Origin: Sulfuricaulis sp.
GTDB lineage: Bacteria; Pseudomonadota; Gammaproteobacteria; Acidiferrobacterales; Sulfurifustaceae
Length of the DNA stretch: 37,821 nt
Direction of reading: 5' to 3'
Assembly (NCBI GenBank): GCA_024654125.1
Contig: JANLIC010000060.1
Location: 1 to 37,821 of the forward strand
Numbering within the stretch: position 1 is the first letter of the stretch; each line of letters starts with the position of its first letter. The notes beneath the pieces were generated by a model. That model saw only the letters and a program-made list of their open reading frames with translations. It was not told the origin of the DNA and made no database searches. A program made the position numbers and the translations under genes. Positions 21,160 to 29,964 of the stretch are shown here, piece by piece.

Positions 21160-22386
21160 TCAGACAGTGGCCGCAAGCTTGAAGATTGGCAGGTACATGG
21201 CGACCACCAGACCGCCGATGACGATGCCGAGAAAGGCCATGATGATCGGTTCGAGGAGACTGGAAAGGCCTGCCACGGCGTCGTCAACTTCCTGTTCGTA
21301 GAAATCGGCGACCTTGCTGAGCATTTTATCGAGTTCGCCCGATTCCTCGCCGATGGCGACCATCTGCACCACCATGTTGGGGAAGAGGCCTGTCGAGTTC
21401 ATGGAAGCCTGCAACTGCATGCCGGTGCTGACGTCGGCTTTGATGGCCATGGTTCCTTCGTAGTAGACGCGATTACCTGAGGCTCCTGCCACAGAATCGA
21501 GGGCTTCCACCAGCGGAACGCCAGCGGCAAACATGGTGGCCAGAGTACGCGCAAACCGGGCAATAGTGGCTTTTTTGACAATTTCTCCAATGACCGGTGC
21601 TTTTAACAGAGCCCGATCCATCCCGTGCTGCATTTTTAAAGAACGTTTGTAAGAGTAACTGATGAAGATCACCGAACCGACAATCGCGCCGATGATAACG
21701 TACCACCAATCCTGGAACGATCTGGAAAGATTGATGACCATTCTAGTCAAGGCCGGGAGGTCAGCGCCGAAACCCGAAAAAAGGCTTTCAAACTGCGGAA
21801 TGACGAACACCAGCAAAACGGCGGTGATAATGAATGCCACCACGATAACCGCCGTTGGATAGAACAGCGCGGATTTAATCTTGCCTTTAATGGCCTCGAT
21901 TTTTTCCTTGTAGGTGGCGACCTTGTCCAGTATGCCGTCCAGGATGCCGGCCTGTTCGCCAGCCTGCACCAAGTTGCAATACAGGGCATCGAAATAGAGC
22001 GGATGCTTGCCGAGGGCCTGGGTCAGGTTAGTGCCTGACTCTACATCTTGCTTGATGGACATAATTACTTCTTGCATCGACGGGTTTTCATGCCCTTTGC
22101 CGACGATGTCGAAAGATTGTGCCATGGGAATGCCCGAAGCCAGCATGGTGGCTAATTGACGCGTGAATATAGAGATATCCTTGGTGGTGATTTTTTTCTT
22201 GAATTTGAAGGCCGCTTTACGTTGTTTGGCCACCTTGACGGGGTTGATTCCCTGACGGCGCAGGGTGGCATTCACGTAAGCGACGCTCGCCGCTTCCATG
22301 AGGCCCTTGACCTTCTTTCCCTGTTTATCGACACCTTCCCAGCTGAAGGCGTCGAATTTGGGTTTCTTGACCGCTGCTTGTGCCAT
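21160..22386 (-). CDS. pilC: Type IV pilus inner membrane platform protein
   Basis: 408 aa with T2SF/PilC repeats (FTRQLATMLASGIPMAQSF; FARTLATMFAAGVPLVEALDSVAGASGN). Confidence 0.95.
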   Translation of the reverse strand: MAQAAVKKPKFDAFSWEGVDKQGKKVKGLMEAASVAYVNATLRRQGINPVKVAKQRKAAFKFKKKITTKDISIFTRQLATMLASGIPMAQSFDIVGKGHENPSMQEVIMSIKQDVESGTNLTQALGKHPLYFDALYCNLVQAGEQAGILDGILDKVATYKEKIEAIKGKIKSALFYPTAVIVVAFIITAVLLVFVIPQFESLFSGFGADLPALTRMVINLSRSFQDWWYVIIGAIVGSVIFISYSYKRSLKMQHGMDRALLKAPVIGEIVKKATIARFARTLATMFAAGVPLVEALDSVAGASGNRVYYEGTMAIKADVSTGMQLQASMNSTGLFPNMVVQMVAIGEESGELDKMLSKVADFYEQEVDDAVAGLSSLLEPIIMAFLGIVIGGLVVAMYLPIFKLAATV

Positions 22387-22389
22387 GGT

Positions 22390-24114
22390 TTACTCGTTGG
22401 TTGCCGTCTCAACTTCTTCCAGGCTAGTAATGCCTTGTTTGACCTTCATCAAGCCTGCCTGCCGCAAATCAGGAACGCCATCTTTCCTGGCCTGCAGCTC
22501 GATATCCAGTTGGTTGCCGCCACGCATGATAATGGCGCCGATTTCTTCCGATACCGGCATGACCTGATAAATACCCACACGTCCTTTATAGCCGCTATTG
22601 CAGGCATCGCAACCAACCGGTCCAAAAACAGCAAGGCCTTTTATATCCTCTTCCCTGAACCCGGCCTTGAGCAGGGCCGGCTTGGGGATGTCGACAGGTT
22701 TCATGCAGTGCTGACACAGGCGTCGCGCCAGGCGCTGGGCGATGATCAGGTTGACCGCCGAGGCGATATTGAAAGGAGGCACGCCCATATTCGCGAGACG
22801 CGTCAACGTGGAAGGGGCGTCATTGGTGTGCAGGGTGGAAAGCACCATGTGGCCCGTCTGCGCCGCCTTGATGGAGATCTCGGCGGTTTCGAGGTCGCGG
22901 ATTTCACCGACCAGAATAATATCTGGGTCCTGGCGCAGGAAGGCGCGCAATGCTGAGGCAAAGTTGAGCCCTGTTTTTTCATTGATATTGACCTGATTGA
23001 CGCCGGTCAGATTGATTTCCACCGGATCTTCCGCCGTGGAAATATTATTGTCCGGTGTATTGAGGATATTCACACCCGTATAGAGAGTGACGGTTTTGCC
23101 ACTACCGGTCGGGCCGGTGACGAGCACCATGCCGTAGGGACGGTGAATGGCCTCGAGGAAAAGTTCTTTTTGAAAATCCTCGAACCCCAGTTTTTCCACA
23201 CCGAGCGTGGCCGAGGTGGGGTCGAGAATACGCATAACGATTTTCTCGCCCCATAGCGTCGGCAATGTACTGACGCGGAGGTCGATCGCACGGTTTTTCG
23301 AGATGCGCATCTTGATGCGGCCGTCCTGCGGGACGCGCCGCTCCGCGATATCGAGTCTGGAAAGAATTTTGATACGTGCCGCGATGCGCATTGACAGTGT
23401 TATCGGTGGATTGGCAACTTCGTACAGTATGCCATCCTGCCTATAGCGCACACGGTAGATTTTTTCATACGGTTCAATGTGAATATCCGAGGCGCCGCGG
23501 TTGATAGCGTCCATCAGGATCTTATTGACGAATTTGACGACGGGAGCGTCGTTAATGCCTTCTTCACCGGCGACACTACCCCCATCCTTCTTGTCTTCAT
23601 CGCCGGCGATAATTTCGAGGTTTTCAAGGCTGTCATCGCCCGCAAGATCGGAAAGGCTGGTGTCCTGGGCATCGAGAGATTTTTCTATGATGGCTGCAAG
23701 TTTGGATTCTTCGACCAGAATCGGTTCCGTGCCCAGTCCCGTATGAAATTTTATTTCGTCCAGCGCTTGCAGGTTGGTGGGATCGGCGACCGCAACAAAG
23801 AGTCTCGTGCCACGCTTGAACAGGGGTAGAACATGATGCCGCCGAATGATTTTTTCGTCGACCAGTTTGACCGGGGCCATTTCCAAATCGAGCGAATTAA
23901 TTTCATAAAGTGGGATGCCGAAATCGTCGGACGCCACTTTGGCAATGGTCGCGCTGTCGAGTTTCTTGCTCTCGACCAGTTGCGTGACAAAGGAGGTTTT
24001 CTTGGATAGCGCTTCTGCTTGAATGCGTTCCGCATCGGTCGGACTGAGCAAATTGTCGCGCACCAGCCTCAGTGCGAGGCCGCTCAGGTTGCTTGCCGTG
24101 GTTGCGGTTGCCAT
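22390..24114 (-). CDS. pilB: Type IV pilus assembly ATPase
   Basis: 574 aa; GPTGSGKTVTLYTGVNILN Walker A, GEIRDLETAEI, CQHCMKP...CDACNSGYKGRVGIYQVM zinc motif. Confidence 0.96.
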   Translation of the reverse strand: MATATTASNLSGLALRLVRDNLLSPTDAERIQAEALSKKTSFVTQLVESKKLDSATIAKVASDDFGIPLYEINSLDLEMAPVKLVDEKIIRRHHVLPLFKRGTRLFVAVADPTNLQALDEIKFHTGLGTEPILVEESKLAAIIEKSLDAQDTSLSDLAGDDSLENLEIIAGDEDKKDGGSVAGEEGINDAPVVKFVNKILMDAINRGASDIHIEPYEKIYRVRYRQDGILYEVANPPITLSMRIAARIKILSRLDIAERRVPQDGRIKMRISKNRAIDLRVSTLPTLWGEKIVMRILDPTSATLGVEKLGFEDFQKELFLEAIHRPYGMVLVTGPTGSGKTVTLYTGVNILNTPDNNISTAEDPVEINLTGVNQVNINEKTGLNFASALRAFLRQDPDIILVGEIRDLETAEISIKAAQTGHMVLSTLHTNDAPSTLTRLANMGVPPFNIASAVNLIIAQRLARRLCQHCMKPVDIPKPALLKAGFREEDIKGLAVFGPVGCDACNSGYKGRVGIYQVMPVSEEIGAIIMRGGNQLDIELQARKDGVPDLRQAGLMKVKQGITSLEEVETATNE

Positions 24115-24417
24115 CGTGGTGAATTCAGGTAAGCGTCACTGCTTTTGTACTGAATCTAACAAATATAGTTTAGATATCTGTGCACGCCAATTCATTTTTT
24201 ATCCTGTATTCCAGCAGTTACGCACGTATATCGAAAATCCAGAGGTCATTATCGTTCATTGGCTTTACCTGAATCCCACCGGTCATTGTTGGGGGGCGAG
24301 CAGGCCACCCAGCGGCCTGACAGTTAAGGGAAACAACCCAAGGAAGACTCGCAAACATGAGAATAGTCAGATTCTCTTCAATCTCAATTTAGTGTTGCCG
24401 TAGAGTAAGCATGGCTA

Positions 24418-24447
24418 TTGACAGGAGATTCTCGCATGATTTAGAAT
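24418..24447 (+). promoter_or_regulatory. Candidate sigma70 promoter (TTGACA-N18-TAGAAT) upstream of the rubrerythrin operon
   Basis: Exact -35 hexamer at 24418-24423 and 5/6 -10 hexamer at 24442-24447 in an AT-rich intergenic region. Confidence 0.6.
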
Positions 24448-24457
24448 AGTTCTAAAT
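24439..24457. promoter_or_regulatory. Palindromic operator candidate ATTTAGAA-TAG-TTCTAAAT overlapping the -10 element
   Basis: Perfect 8 bp inverted repeat; resembles Fur/PerR-family 7-1-7 sites (TTAGAAT-A-GTTCTAA). Confidence 0.55.
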
Positions 24458-24561
24458 ATAAATTCGTGTTTGATGCATTGTTTCAAATCAATGAATTTAA
24501 GTGGAATTATTTTTAAATTCATGTCTTTATCGATAACCGACTGAAAACGAGGAGTTTCATC

Positions 24562-24984
24562 ATGACCAAGCTCAAAGGAAGCAAGACCGAAGGTAATCTC
24601 AAGGCTGCCTTCTCCGGTGAATCCCAGGCCAATCGCCGATACCTGTATTTTGCCGCCAAGGCCGACGTCGAAGGCTACAACGATGTGTCAGCGGTATTTC
24701 GCTCCACGGCGGAAGGCGAAACGGGGCATGCGCACGGTCATTTGGAATATCTGGAGCAATGCGGCGACCCGGCCACGGGCCTCCCGATCGGCGCGACAAC
24801 CGAGAATCTAAAAGCCGCCATCGCTGGCGAAACCCATGAATACACCGACATGTATCCGGGCATGGCCAAAGCGGCGCGCGATGAGGGCTTTGCTGAAATC
24901 GCGGATTGGTTCGAGACCCTGGCCAAGGCCGAGCGTTCGCATGCCAATCGGTTCCAGAAGGCACTCGACACCTTAGGGAAGTAA
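24562..24984 (+). CDS. Rubrerythrin-family diiron protein, without a C-terminal rubredoxin domain
   Basis: 140 aa; [31 protein letters not shown], ExxH-type ligands in two helix pairs; protein ends without CxxC rubredoxin motifs. Confidence 0.92.
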   Translation: MTKLKGSKTEGNLKAAFSGESQANRRYLYFAAKADVEGYNDVSAVFRSTAEGETGHAHGHLEYLEQCGDPATGLPIGATTENLKAAIAGETHEYTDMYPGMAKAARDEGFAEIADWFETLAKAERSHANRFQKALDTLGK

Positions 24985-24998
24985 TCTGTCATGCCATA

Positions 24999-25020
24999 CG
25001 GGGCCGGATGTTCGGCCCCG
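24999..25020 (+). terminator. Hairpin (8 bp arms) just after rubrerythrin; possible attenuator or transcript stabiliser
   Basis: cggggccg-gatgtt-cggccccg, followed by a pyrimidine-rich tail (atatcttccttt). Confidence 0.45.
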
Positions 25021-25062
25021 ATATCTTCCTTTCAATGTATTTAGCTCATTGACACAATAAGC

Positions 25063-26409
25063 ATGACTCCAGACTCAGACGAGCGACGCGAAGGCAGTCT
25101 CCAGGCACCAACGCGGCATCCATTGGGTTGGCTCGGGTCGGGGTTTTACGACGAAAGTTCGCTCATGAAGGAACTCGAGCGCGTTTTCGAAATTTGTCAT
25201 GGTTGTCGACGCTGCGTGAGCCTGTGTCATTCCTTTCCCACCTTGTTCGATCTTGTCGACAATTCACCTACCCTGGAAGTTGACGGGGTCAAAAAGGACG
25301 ACTACTGGCAGGTCGTTGAACACTGTTATCTCTGCGACTTGTGTTTCATGACTAAATGTCCGTATGTGCCGCCGCACGAATGGAACGTGGATTTCCCGCA
25401 CCTGATGCTGCGCGCCAAGGCCGTGAAGTTCAAAAAGGGCGATGTTAAGAAGCGTGACAGGTTGCTCACCAATACCGACAGGGTGGGAAAACTGGCCGGT
25501 GTCCCGGTGGTGGCGCAGGTTGTGAATGCCGCGAACCGATCCGGTATCATGCGAAAATTGCTGGATAAGGTTCTGGGCGTGCACCCGCAGGCGCTATTGC
25601 CTGAGTACCACAGCAATACTTTACGCAAACGCTTAAAGAACCTTAAAAGTGATGGCCTGAATGCCGTACCGGCAGGACGCACGCGCGGCAAAGTCGCCCT
25701 GTTTGCCACTTGTTACGGTAACTTCAACGAGCCGCCTATCGGTGAAGATCTGATATCCATATTTGAACACAATGGCATTCCGGTGACGTTGGTCGAAAAG
25801 GAACAATGCTGTGGCATGCCCAAACTCGAACTGGGCGATTTGGAGGCCGTCGTGCGTGCCAAGGAGGCTAACATTCCGGAACTGGCGAAACTCGTGGACG
25901 CGGGTTGGGATATTGTCGCACCGGTACCGTCCTGCGTGCTCATGTTCAAGCAGGAACTGCCGCTCATGTTCCCCGACGATCCCGATGTGGCCAAGGTCAA
26001 GCACGCCATTTTCGATCCGTTCGAATATCTGATGTTGCGGCACAAAGAGGGGAAATTGAAAACCGATTTCAAGAACGGGCTGGGATCCGTGTCTTACCAT
26101 GCACCGTGCCACCAGCGCGTCCAGAATATCGGACCCAAGACCCGCGAAATGTTAAGCCTTGTTCCCGATACCGAAGTCGAAACCATCGAGCGCTGTTCCG
26201 GGCACGACGGAACCTACGCGGTCAAAAGCGAGTGTCACGAGATTTCCATGAAGATCTGCCGTCCGGTGGTGAACCGCGTGCAGCAGGCGAAACCGAATCA
26301 TTATTCCAGTGATTGCCCCATGGCCGGACACCAGATTGAGAATGGGCTGAAAAACGGGCAAAAACCGGAGCACCCACTGACGCTGTTGCGAATTGCCTAC
26401 GGACTTTAA
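25063..26409 (+). CDS. HdrD/GlpC-like (Fe-S)-binding oxidoreductase with CCG-type domains
   Basis: Two N-terminal cluster motifs (CHGCRRCVSLCHS; CYLCDLCFMTKCP), a CCG motif (EKEQCCGMPKLELGD) and a degenerate second CCG domain (ERCSGHDGTY...CPMAGHQ). Confidence 0.88.
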   Translation: MTPDSDERREGSLQAPTRHPLGWLGSGFYDESSLMKELERVFEICHGCRRCVSLCHSFPTLFDLVDNSPTLEVDGVKKDDYWQVVEHCYLCDLCFMTKCPYVPPHEWNVDFPHLMLRAKAVKFKKGDVKKRDRLLTNTDRVGKLAGVPVVAQVVNAANRSGIMRKLLDKVLGVHPQALLPEYHSNTLRKRLKNLKSDGLNAVPAGRTRGKVALFATCYGNFNEPPIGEDLISIFEHNGIPVTLVEKEQCCGMPKLELGDLEAVVRAKEANIPELAKLVDAGWDIVAPVPSCVLMFKQELPLMFPDDPDVAKVKHAIFDPFEYLMLRHKEGKLKTDFKNGLGSVSYHAPCHQRVQNIGPKTREMLSLVPDTEVETIERCSGHDGTYAVKSECHEISMKICRPVVNRVQQAKPNHYSSDCPMAGHQIENGLKNGQKPEHPLTLLRIAYGL

Positions 26410-26426
26410 TTCTGAGGACGATTGTC

Positions 26427-26732
26427 ATGGCCAACGAAGGTTATCACGAAGCACTCAAAGACCTGTCTGAGGAAACCCGGGACATGCACCGCGCCATCGT
26501 ATCGCTGATGGAGGAATTGGAGGCCGTGGACTGGTACAACCAGCGTGTCGACGCCTGCCAGGACAAGGAGCTGCGCGCCATCCTTGCCCACAACCGGGAC
26601 GAGGAAAAAGAACATGCGGCGATGGTGCTCGAATGGATCCGTCGCCATGACAGGCGATTCGATGAAGAGCTGAAGGATTACCTGTTTACCCGGAAACCCA
26701 TTGCCGGTCTGGAGCACAAAAGCAAGAAGTGA
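26427..26732 (+). CDS. EncFtn-type (encapsulated ferritin-like) protein
   Basis: 101 aa; MHRAIVSLMEELEAVDWYNQRVDAC...LAHNRDEEKEHAAMVLEWIRR resembles the EncFtn family, with the conserved E and ExxH ligands. Confidence 0.85.
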   Translation: MANEGYHEALKDLSEETRDMHRAIVSLMEELEAVDWYNQRVDACQDKELRAILAHNRDEEKEHAAMVLEWIRRHDRRFDEELKDYLFTRKPIAGLEHKSKK

Positions 26733-26736
26733 GTCG

Positions 26737-27366
26737 ATGATGAATCAAAATTCCGGTCAAACAATCGAGAACCCTGTGATGAAAAAGTTGACGCGTGACG
26801 ATCTCTTTCCGCTGGAGAAATATTCCGAGCTGCGTGCCGGATTCCGTAACAAGGTGATGGCGCACAAGCATGACCGCCAGGTGGCCATCGGCCCGAATGC
26901 CACGTTGTATTTCGAAGACCGTCTGACGATGCAGTATCAGGTGCAGGAGATGCTCCGCATCGAGCGGATTTTTGAGGCCGAGGGTATCAGCGACGAGCTC
27001 GCCGTCTACAACCCCATGATTCCGGACGGCAGCAACTGGAAGGCGACATTCATGGTTGAGTTCCCAGACGAGGACGAGCGCCGTGAGGCCCTGAAACGCT
27101 TGAAGGGTGTGGAAAACCGGGTGTGGGTGCGCGTGGCCGGTTTCGAGTCGGTGCGATCGCACGCGGACGAAGACATGGAGCGCGAAGACGAGGAAAAAAC
27201 CTCCGCCGTCCATTTTCTGCGCTTCGAGTTGACGCTTGACATGGTCAAGGCGATCAAGCAGGGCTCCGCCGTGGCCATGGGTGTCGATCATCCGGCCTAT
27301 ATGCATCAAGTCGATCCCATCCCGACGAGCGCGCGGGACTCACTGGCAGCCGACTTGTCGGATTAA
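26737..27366 (+). CDS. DUF3501 family protein (start 26737 or 26779)
   Basis: ATLYFEDRLTMQYQVQEMLRIERIFE, NPMIPDGSNWKATFMVE, EKTSAVHFLRFEL are characteristic of DUF3501 as recalled. Confidence 0.85.
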   Translation: MMNQNSGQTIENPVMKKLTRDDLFPLEKYSELRAGFRNKVMAHKHDRQVAIGPNATLYFEDRLTMQYQVQEMLRIERIFEAEGISDELAVYNPMIPDGSNWKATFMVEFPDEDERREALKRLKGVENRVWVRVAGFESVRSHADEDMEREDEEKTSAVHFLRFELTLDMVKAIKQGSAVAMGVDHPAYMHQVDPIPTSARDSLAADLSD

Positions 27367-27459
27367 CCACCACCCATCGGACTTGCTGTCAACCGCGTCG
27401 GGCAAACGGCGGTGCCCCGCCTCGTGCAAGGTGTGCATCTGCTGTATACTCCGCGCCCG

Positions 27460-28029
27460 ATGCAAGGAGCCACGCGTTCTGCCGTTCGGTGTATCAGGAA
27501 AAATATATTTTTCTTCGGACGCCTGCTGTTGTCCATGATGCTGATCGCCGCCGCTATTCCGCTTCAGGCAAAACGCGACCAGCACGGAACCGAACCGGAA
27601 TACTTCGAATTCGACGAGAGCCAGGTCGAAAAGTGGCAGGAGAGCAAAGCCAACTTTCCACCTTTTCCGAAGGAGCAGGAGTTTCTCCCAGTGGCCCTGC
27701 CTGTCACGGACACCCTCAAAGTATTTATTGACCGCGCGTCCCTCTCGCGTGGAACTGATCGAGTCGCCCGGTTTACGCTTGTGGTGCAAAGCCCTTCCGG
27801 CGCACGCAGCGTTTTCTACGACGGCATTCGTTGTGAAACCCGGGAATACAAGACATATGCCATTGGTACCCCGGAACACGTCTTTACGCCGACCACAAAC
27901 GCCCAATGGCGCCGGATCCCCCAGCCTGCGCTGAATGCTTTTCGCTACGAACTCTATCGTTACTACATCTGCGATGAGCAATCCTCCGCCCGGTCCCCTG
28001 AGGAGCTCGTGCGGTTATTGACGCAATAA
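27460..28029 (+). CDS. CNP1-like family secreted protein
   Basis: N-terminal signal-like segment; FLPVALPVTDTLKVFIDRASLS, DGIRCETREYKTYA resemble the CNP1-like domain. Confidence 0.7.
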   Translation: MQGATRSAVRCIRKNIFFFGRLLLSMMLIAAAIPLQAKRDQHGTEPEYFEFDESQVEKWQESKANFPPFPKEQEFLPVALPVTDTLKVFIDRASLSRGTDRVARFTLVVQSPSGARSVFYDGIRCETREYKTYAIGTPEHVFTPTTNAQWRRIPQPALNAFRYELYRYYICDEQSSARSPEELVRLLTQ

Positions 28030-28071
28030 CACCGATGAATTTTATTTAGTTTTAAATTTCGTCAATCGCCC

Positions 28072-29964
28072 ATGAGTGCCGCCTACGATTCCTCCGCGAT
28101 AGAAGTCCTGACCGGGCTCGAGCCGGTACGACGCCGTCCGGGCATGTACACCCAGACCGAACGCCCCAATCATCTCGCCCAGGAAGTCGTCGACAACAGC
28201 GTGGACGAGGCCATCGCCGGACACTGCAGCGCCATCGATGTCACGTTGCATGCGGACGGCTCCCTGTCGGTGGCGGACAACGGACGCGGCATGCCGGTGG
28301 ACAAGCACAAGGAGGAGGGCGTGTCGGGCGTCGAGGTTATCCTCACGCGCCTGCACGCCGGCGGAAAATTTTCGAATAAGAATTACACTTATTCCGGCGG
28401 TCTGCACGGCGTCGGCGTGTCGGTGGTCAACGCGCTCTCACATAAGCTGGAAGTGACGGTGCGGCGCAACGGCAAGGAATATCACATGTCCTATGCCGAT
28501 GGGCAGAAGACCTCCGAGCTCAAATCGGTCGGCAAAGCGGAAAAAAAGGTCACCGGCAGCATCATCCGATTCTGGCCCGATCAGCAGTTTTTCGACACGG
28601 TGAAATTTCATGTCCCGCGCCTGAAGCATGTGCTGCGCGCCAAGGCGGTGCTGTGCCCGGGCCTGTACATCAGCTTCACCCATGAAGCCGATGCCAAGGA
28701 CAACGAAGAGTGGCATTACGAAAACGGCCTCAAGGACTATCTGGAAACGCAGATCGAGGGCTGGGAGTACCTGCCGGCCGAACCCTTTGTCGGGCACCAC
28801 CAAGGCGATGATAGCGAGGTCGACTGGGCCATCGTGTGGCTGCCGGCGGGCGGTGAGCCAATCATGGAGAGTTATGTCAATCTCATCCCGACCACGCAGG
28901 ACGGCACGCATATCAACGGATTCCGCGCCGGCCTGACCGATGCCATGCGCGAGTTTTGTGAATTCCGCGATCTTCTGCCACGCGGAGTGAAGCTCGCGCC
29001 CGAAGACATCTGGGGCAAGTCGAGTTATGTTTTCTCGCTCAAGTTGCGCGATCCCCAGTTTTCCGGACAGACGAAGGAGCGCCTGACCTCGCGCGAGGCC
29101 GCGGGTTTAGTGCAAGGCGTGACCAAGGATGCCTTCAGTCTGTGGCTTAACCACCACGTGGGCGATGCCGAAAAGATTGCGGCGCTGGCGATCGAATCCG
29201 CGCAGGAACGCCAACGCGCCGATAAAAAGGTGGCGCGCAAGAAAATCGGCACCGGCCCGGCCTTGCCCGGCAAGCTCGCGGATTGCGTGGCGCAGGACTT
29301 GTCACGCACCGAGCTGTTCCTGGTGGAGGGTGATTCCGCCGGCGGTTCGGCCAAACAGGCGCGCGACCGTGAATTCCAGGCCATCATGCCGCTGCGCGGC
29401 AAGATTCTGAATACCTGGGAAGTGGAATCGGCCGAAGTATTGGGATCACAGGAGGTGCACGACATCGCCGTGGCTTTGGGGGTTGACCCGGGCTCCAGCC
29501 ACCTGGAAGGACTGAGATACGGCAAGGTCTGCATCCTTGCTGACGCCGATTCCGACGGCGCCCACATCGCGACACTCCTTTGTGCCCTGTTCGTGCGCCA
29601 TTTCCGGCCGCTGGTGGCGGACGGCCGCGTGTGCGTCGCCATGCCGCCGCTGTACCGCATCGACGTGGGCAAGGAAATCCATTACGCGCTCGACGACGAG
29701 GAGAAAGCGGTAATCCTCAAACGCATTGAATCGAACGGTTCGCGCGCCAAACCGGTGGTCACGCGCTTCAAGGGCCTGGGCGAGATGAACCCCGACCAGC
29801 TGCGCGTAACCACCATGGACCCGAAAACGCGCCGTCTGGTGCAACTGGAAATCCAGTCCGGCGACAACACCAACAAGTTGCTCGACATGCTGCTCGGCAA
29901 GAAACGCGCCTCCGACCGCAAGAACTGGCTCGAGAAGAATGGTAACAAGGCAGAGGTCATCTAG
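28072..29964 (+). CDS. parE: DNA topoisomerase IV subunit B
   Basis: GLEPVRRRPGMYTQTERPNHLAQEVVDNSVDEA, ELFLVEGDSAGGSAKQARDREFQAIMPLRGKILN; 630 aa, paired with parC. Confidence 0.96.
   Translation: MSAAYDSSAIEVLTGLEPVRRRPGMYTQTERPNHLAQEVVDNSVDEAIAGHCSAIDVTLHADGSLSVADNGRGMPVDKHKEEGVSGVEVILTRLHAGGKFSNKNYTYSGGLHGVGVSVVNALSHKLEVTVRRNGKEYHMSYADGQKTSELKSVGKAEKKVTGSIIRFWPDQQFFDTVKFHVPRLKHVLRAKAVLCPGLYISFTHEADAKDNEEWHYENGLKDYLETQIEGWEYLPAEPFVGHHQGDDSEVDWAIVWLPAGGEPIMESYVNLIPTTQDGTHINGFRAGLTDAMREFCEFRDLLPRGVKLAPEDIWGKSSYVFSLKLRDPQFSGQTKERLTSREAAGLVQGVTKDAFSLWLNHHVGDAEKIAALAIESAQERQRADKKVARKKIGTGPALPGKLADCVAQDLSRTELFLVEGDSAGGSAKQARDREFQAIMPLRGKILNTWEVESAEVLGSQEVHDIAVALGVDPGSSHLEGLRYGKVCILADADSDGAHIATLLCALFVRHFRPLVADGRVCVAMPPLYRIDVGKEIHYALDDEEKAVILKRIESNGSRAKPVVTRFKGLGEMNPDQLRVTTMDPKTRRLVQLEIQSGDNTNKLLDMLLGKKRASDRKNWLEKNGNKAEVI

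Noticed and set aside
22156-22956. 266 aa plus-strand ORF across the pilC/pilB junction
   Set aside because: Antisense to two confidently identified pil genes; no domain signature
24280-24330. Possible riboswitch-like segment (ggcctgacagttaagggaaacaaccc) in the pilB-rubrerythrin intergenic region
   Set aside because: Does not fit the GEMM c-di-GMP or other riboswitch consensus that I can recall; only a short 5 bp stem (aggcc/ggcct) is visible
24023-24403. 126 aa ORF in the pilB-rubrerythrin intergenic region
   Set aside because: Starts inside antisense pilB; translation looks non-coding; no recognised motif
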